A stretch of DNA of 64,000 nucleotides from Candidatus Melainabacteria bacterium (GTDB lineage: Bacteria > Cyanobacteriota > Vampirovibrionia > Obscuribacterales > Obscuribacteraceae): the NCBI GenBank assembly GCA_016716405.1, contig JADJWK010000001.1:744001-808000 (forward strand), written 5' to 3'. Below are positions 63,128 to 64,000 of this stretch, piece by piece. The position numbers were made by a program, and so were the translations under genes. The stretch's first letter is position 1. Every line of letters starts with the position of its first letter. The notes under the pieces are model-generated. The model made no database searches and had not been told where the DNA came from. It saw only the letters and a program-made list of their open reading frames with translations.

Positions 63128-63245
63128 ATCCTGAATCCACGCCATCCCGTGGAGGAGGCCGGGTCGCATGCGGTCCGGTGCTGGTCGGCTCAGGAAAGGG
63201 AGCCGGCTGGGGAAATGTCCCGACGACGGTAATTCGCCGTTGTTC
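63128..63245 (+). ncRNA. structured leader RNA, copy 7
   Basis: Same sequence as copy 4, with the full GGAGGAGGCCGGG. It precedes array gene 5. Confidence 0.75.
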
Positions 63246-63268
63246 AACTCAACCGAAAGGAAAATACC

Positions 63269-63550
63269 ATGACTACGATCAATGCCAATGCACGTGAAGA
63301 GCAGTTCGACGCCGAAGCGTTCGAGCGTGAGACCGGCTGGAGCTGGAGCGACGCGGTGGACGAAGCCGCGACGATTCAGCGCGAGAGCCGGATCTTCGGT
63401 CGCCGCCGGGGCAGCAAGAGCCGTGGAAACGGTCGCCGCGAGAGCTTCGCCCGGCGCTTCCAGCGCCTGACGGGCTGGTCCTACGGCGACGCGGTCGACA
63501 TGGCAGCCGAGCTGCAGCGCGAGCGCCGCATCTTCGGATGTGTCGCCTGA
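63269..63550 (+). CDS. two-repeat 93-residue protein, array gene 5
   Basis: Same protein as genes 2 and 4 (FARR). After the stop the leader repeat starts again but ends after its first hairpin. Confidence 0.75.
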   Translation: MTTINANAREEQFDAEAFERETGWSWSDAVDEAATIQRESRIFGRRRGSKSRGNGRRESFARRFQRLTGWSYGDAVDMAAELQRERRIFGCVA

Positions 63551-63586
63551 CGCAATCCTGAATCCACGCCATCACGTGGAAGGCAA

Positions 63587-63617
63587 GGCGGCACGGATCA
63601 TCTCGATTCGTGCCGCC
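63587..63617 (+). terminator. hairpin ending the array
   Basis: GGCGGCACG pairs perfectly with CGTGCCGCC around 13 bases. It follows the truncated leader copy. No strong T-run, so termination efficiency is uncertain. Confidence 0.65.
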
Positions 63618-63648
63618 AGCACTCTTGGTTCTTTTCTTGTTGGAAGGA

Positions 63649-63672
63649 GTACGAAAACGTATAGTAAAAGCG
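63649..63672 (+). repeat. cluster-end motif, site 7
   Basis: GTACGAAAACGTATAGTAAA, same orientation as the others, between the convergent clusters G and H. Confidence 0.65.
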
Positions 63673-63678
63673 GTTTTT

Positions 63679-63719
63679 AAAAAAGGGCTGGACCAACTGA
63701 CGAGCAGTTGAGCCAGCCC
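63679..63719 (-). terminator. intrinsic terminator of cluster H
   Basis: GGGCTGG...CAACTG and CAGTTG...CCAGCCC form a long stem. On the minus strand TTTTTTAAAAA follows. Confidence 0.85.
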
Positions 63720-63746
63720 AGAGGCGAAAACGAATGCAGCAATCGG

Positions 63747-64000
63747 TCAGTGAGGCTGGTTGCCGACGGAGTCGATGAAGAGATGAAGCATCCCGTGGAT
63801 GTCCTCGATCTCGTCGTCTCCGAGAGCGACGCTCTGAACGAAAGCAGCCACGGGCAGACCTTTCTGGCAGGCCTGACCGAACAGGTCCATATCGAGACCC
63901 GAATCAGCAGCTTCCGCCAGTGCCACCAGATCGCAGCCGGCGTTCTCGAGGTCGGTCACCGCCGGGAAGCGCCCGGGAAGATCGGCTTCGCCGAGACGGT
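63747..64000 (-). CDS. unknown protein, 5' end beyond the window
   Basis: At least 84 residues. The frame is open to the window edge (RLGEADLPGRFPAVTDLENAGC), so the start is outside. Acidic, helical sequence (DLVALAEAADSGLDMDLFGQ; LGDDEIEDIHGMLHLFIDSVG). No family recognised. It is followed by a strong terminator and convergent with the array. Confidence 0.6.
   Translation of the reverse strand, partial: RLGEADLPGRFPAVTDLENAGCDLVALAEAADSGLDMDLFGQACQKGLPVAAFVQSVALGDDEIEDIHGMLHLFIDSVGNQPH

Larger units (their letters stand above)
61563..63580 (+). repeat. five-unit tandem gene array (426-427 bases per unit)
   Basis: Genes start at 61563, 61990, 62416, 62842 and 63269. Units differ by single bases: the ATGACC/ATGACT start, Q or R in the linker, and GGAGGAGGCC, GGAGGAGGC or GGAGGAGCC in the leader. 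After gene 5 the repeat continues for about 30 bases (first leader hairpin) and then breaks off. Confidence 0.95.

Noticed and set aside
61425..63580. CRISPR-like array
   Set aside because: Units are 426-427 bases, coding and nearly identical throughout, with no short spacers or cas genes.

Overview
The window comes from a bacterial chromosome of moderately high GC. It carries ordinary housekeeping genes: B12-dependent ribonucleotide reductase, prolyl-tRNA synthetase, TldD/TldE, WecB, an S41 protease and an acyl-CoA dehydrogenase. Three features point loosely to the cyanobacterial lineage, perhaps a non-photosynthetic relative (Vampirovibrionophyceae/Melainabacteria): a Ycf45-like R3H/AAA ATPase, a BtpA homologue, and several proteins built on a DUF4388 (PATAN)-like domain. 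This placement is inference; there is no rRNA gene and no canonical tRNA gene here.

Two kinds of sequence alternate. The core blocks (about 2.4-7.4, 15.1-19.6, 30.0-32.1, 36.9-47.0 and 51.6-60.8 kb) hold recognisable metabolic and processing genes, often overlapping in operons. Between them lie compact accessory clusters: A (3-2050), B (7984-14371), C (20151-25171), D (25405-29460), E (32411-36206), F (47385-50959), G (61563-63550) and H (63747 to the edge). Their genes mostly have strong AAAGGAG-type ribosome binding sites, long structured leaders and hairpin terminators, and many encode proteins I do not recognise. The recognisable accessory genes lean to proteolysis, membranes and nucleic acids: two FtsH proteases, an RseP-type site-2 protease, a Bat-like VWA/TPR operon, a Bax inhibitor-1 protein, a YvlD/holin-like protein, a TruD pseudouridine synthase, a Cas4/RecB-like nuclease, HAD phosphatases and a metallophosphoesterase.

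The most interesting content is in the accessory clusters. (1) A structured leader RNA occurs seven times upstream of accessory genes. It has four to five hairpins whose stems vary but stay paired, around invariant junction sequences. (2) Five near-identical tandem genes, each with that leader, encode a 93-residue protein made of two repeats of a W-S-x-x-D-A-V-D motif. (3) A short motif, roughly CTAWWAMARGATAGTRAAA, occurs seven times in the same orientation, nearly always at the 3' end of an accessory cluster beside a terminator. (4) A 66-nt tRNA-like cloverleaf follows the terminator of a duplicated gene, in both copies. (5) A metallophosphoesterase and a HAD protein are followed by a homologue of the phosphoesterase that has lost its metal ligands.

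Several core proteins also lack expected catalytic residues: a DnaJ-like protein without HPD, a tyrosine recombinase with Lys and Gln replacing Arg and His, and an LpqC-like esterase with Asp replacing Ser.
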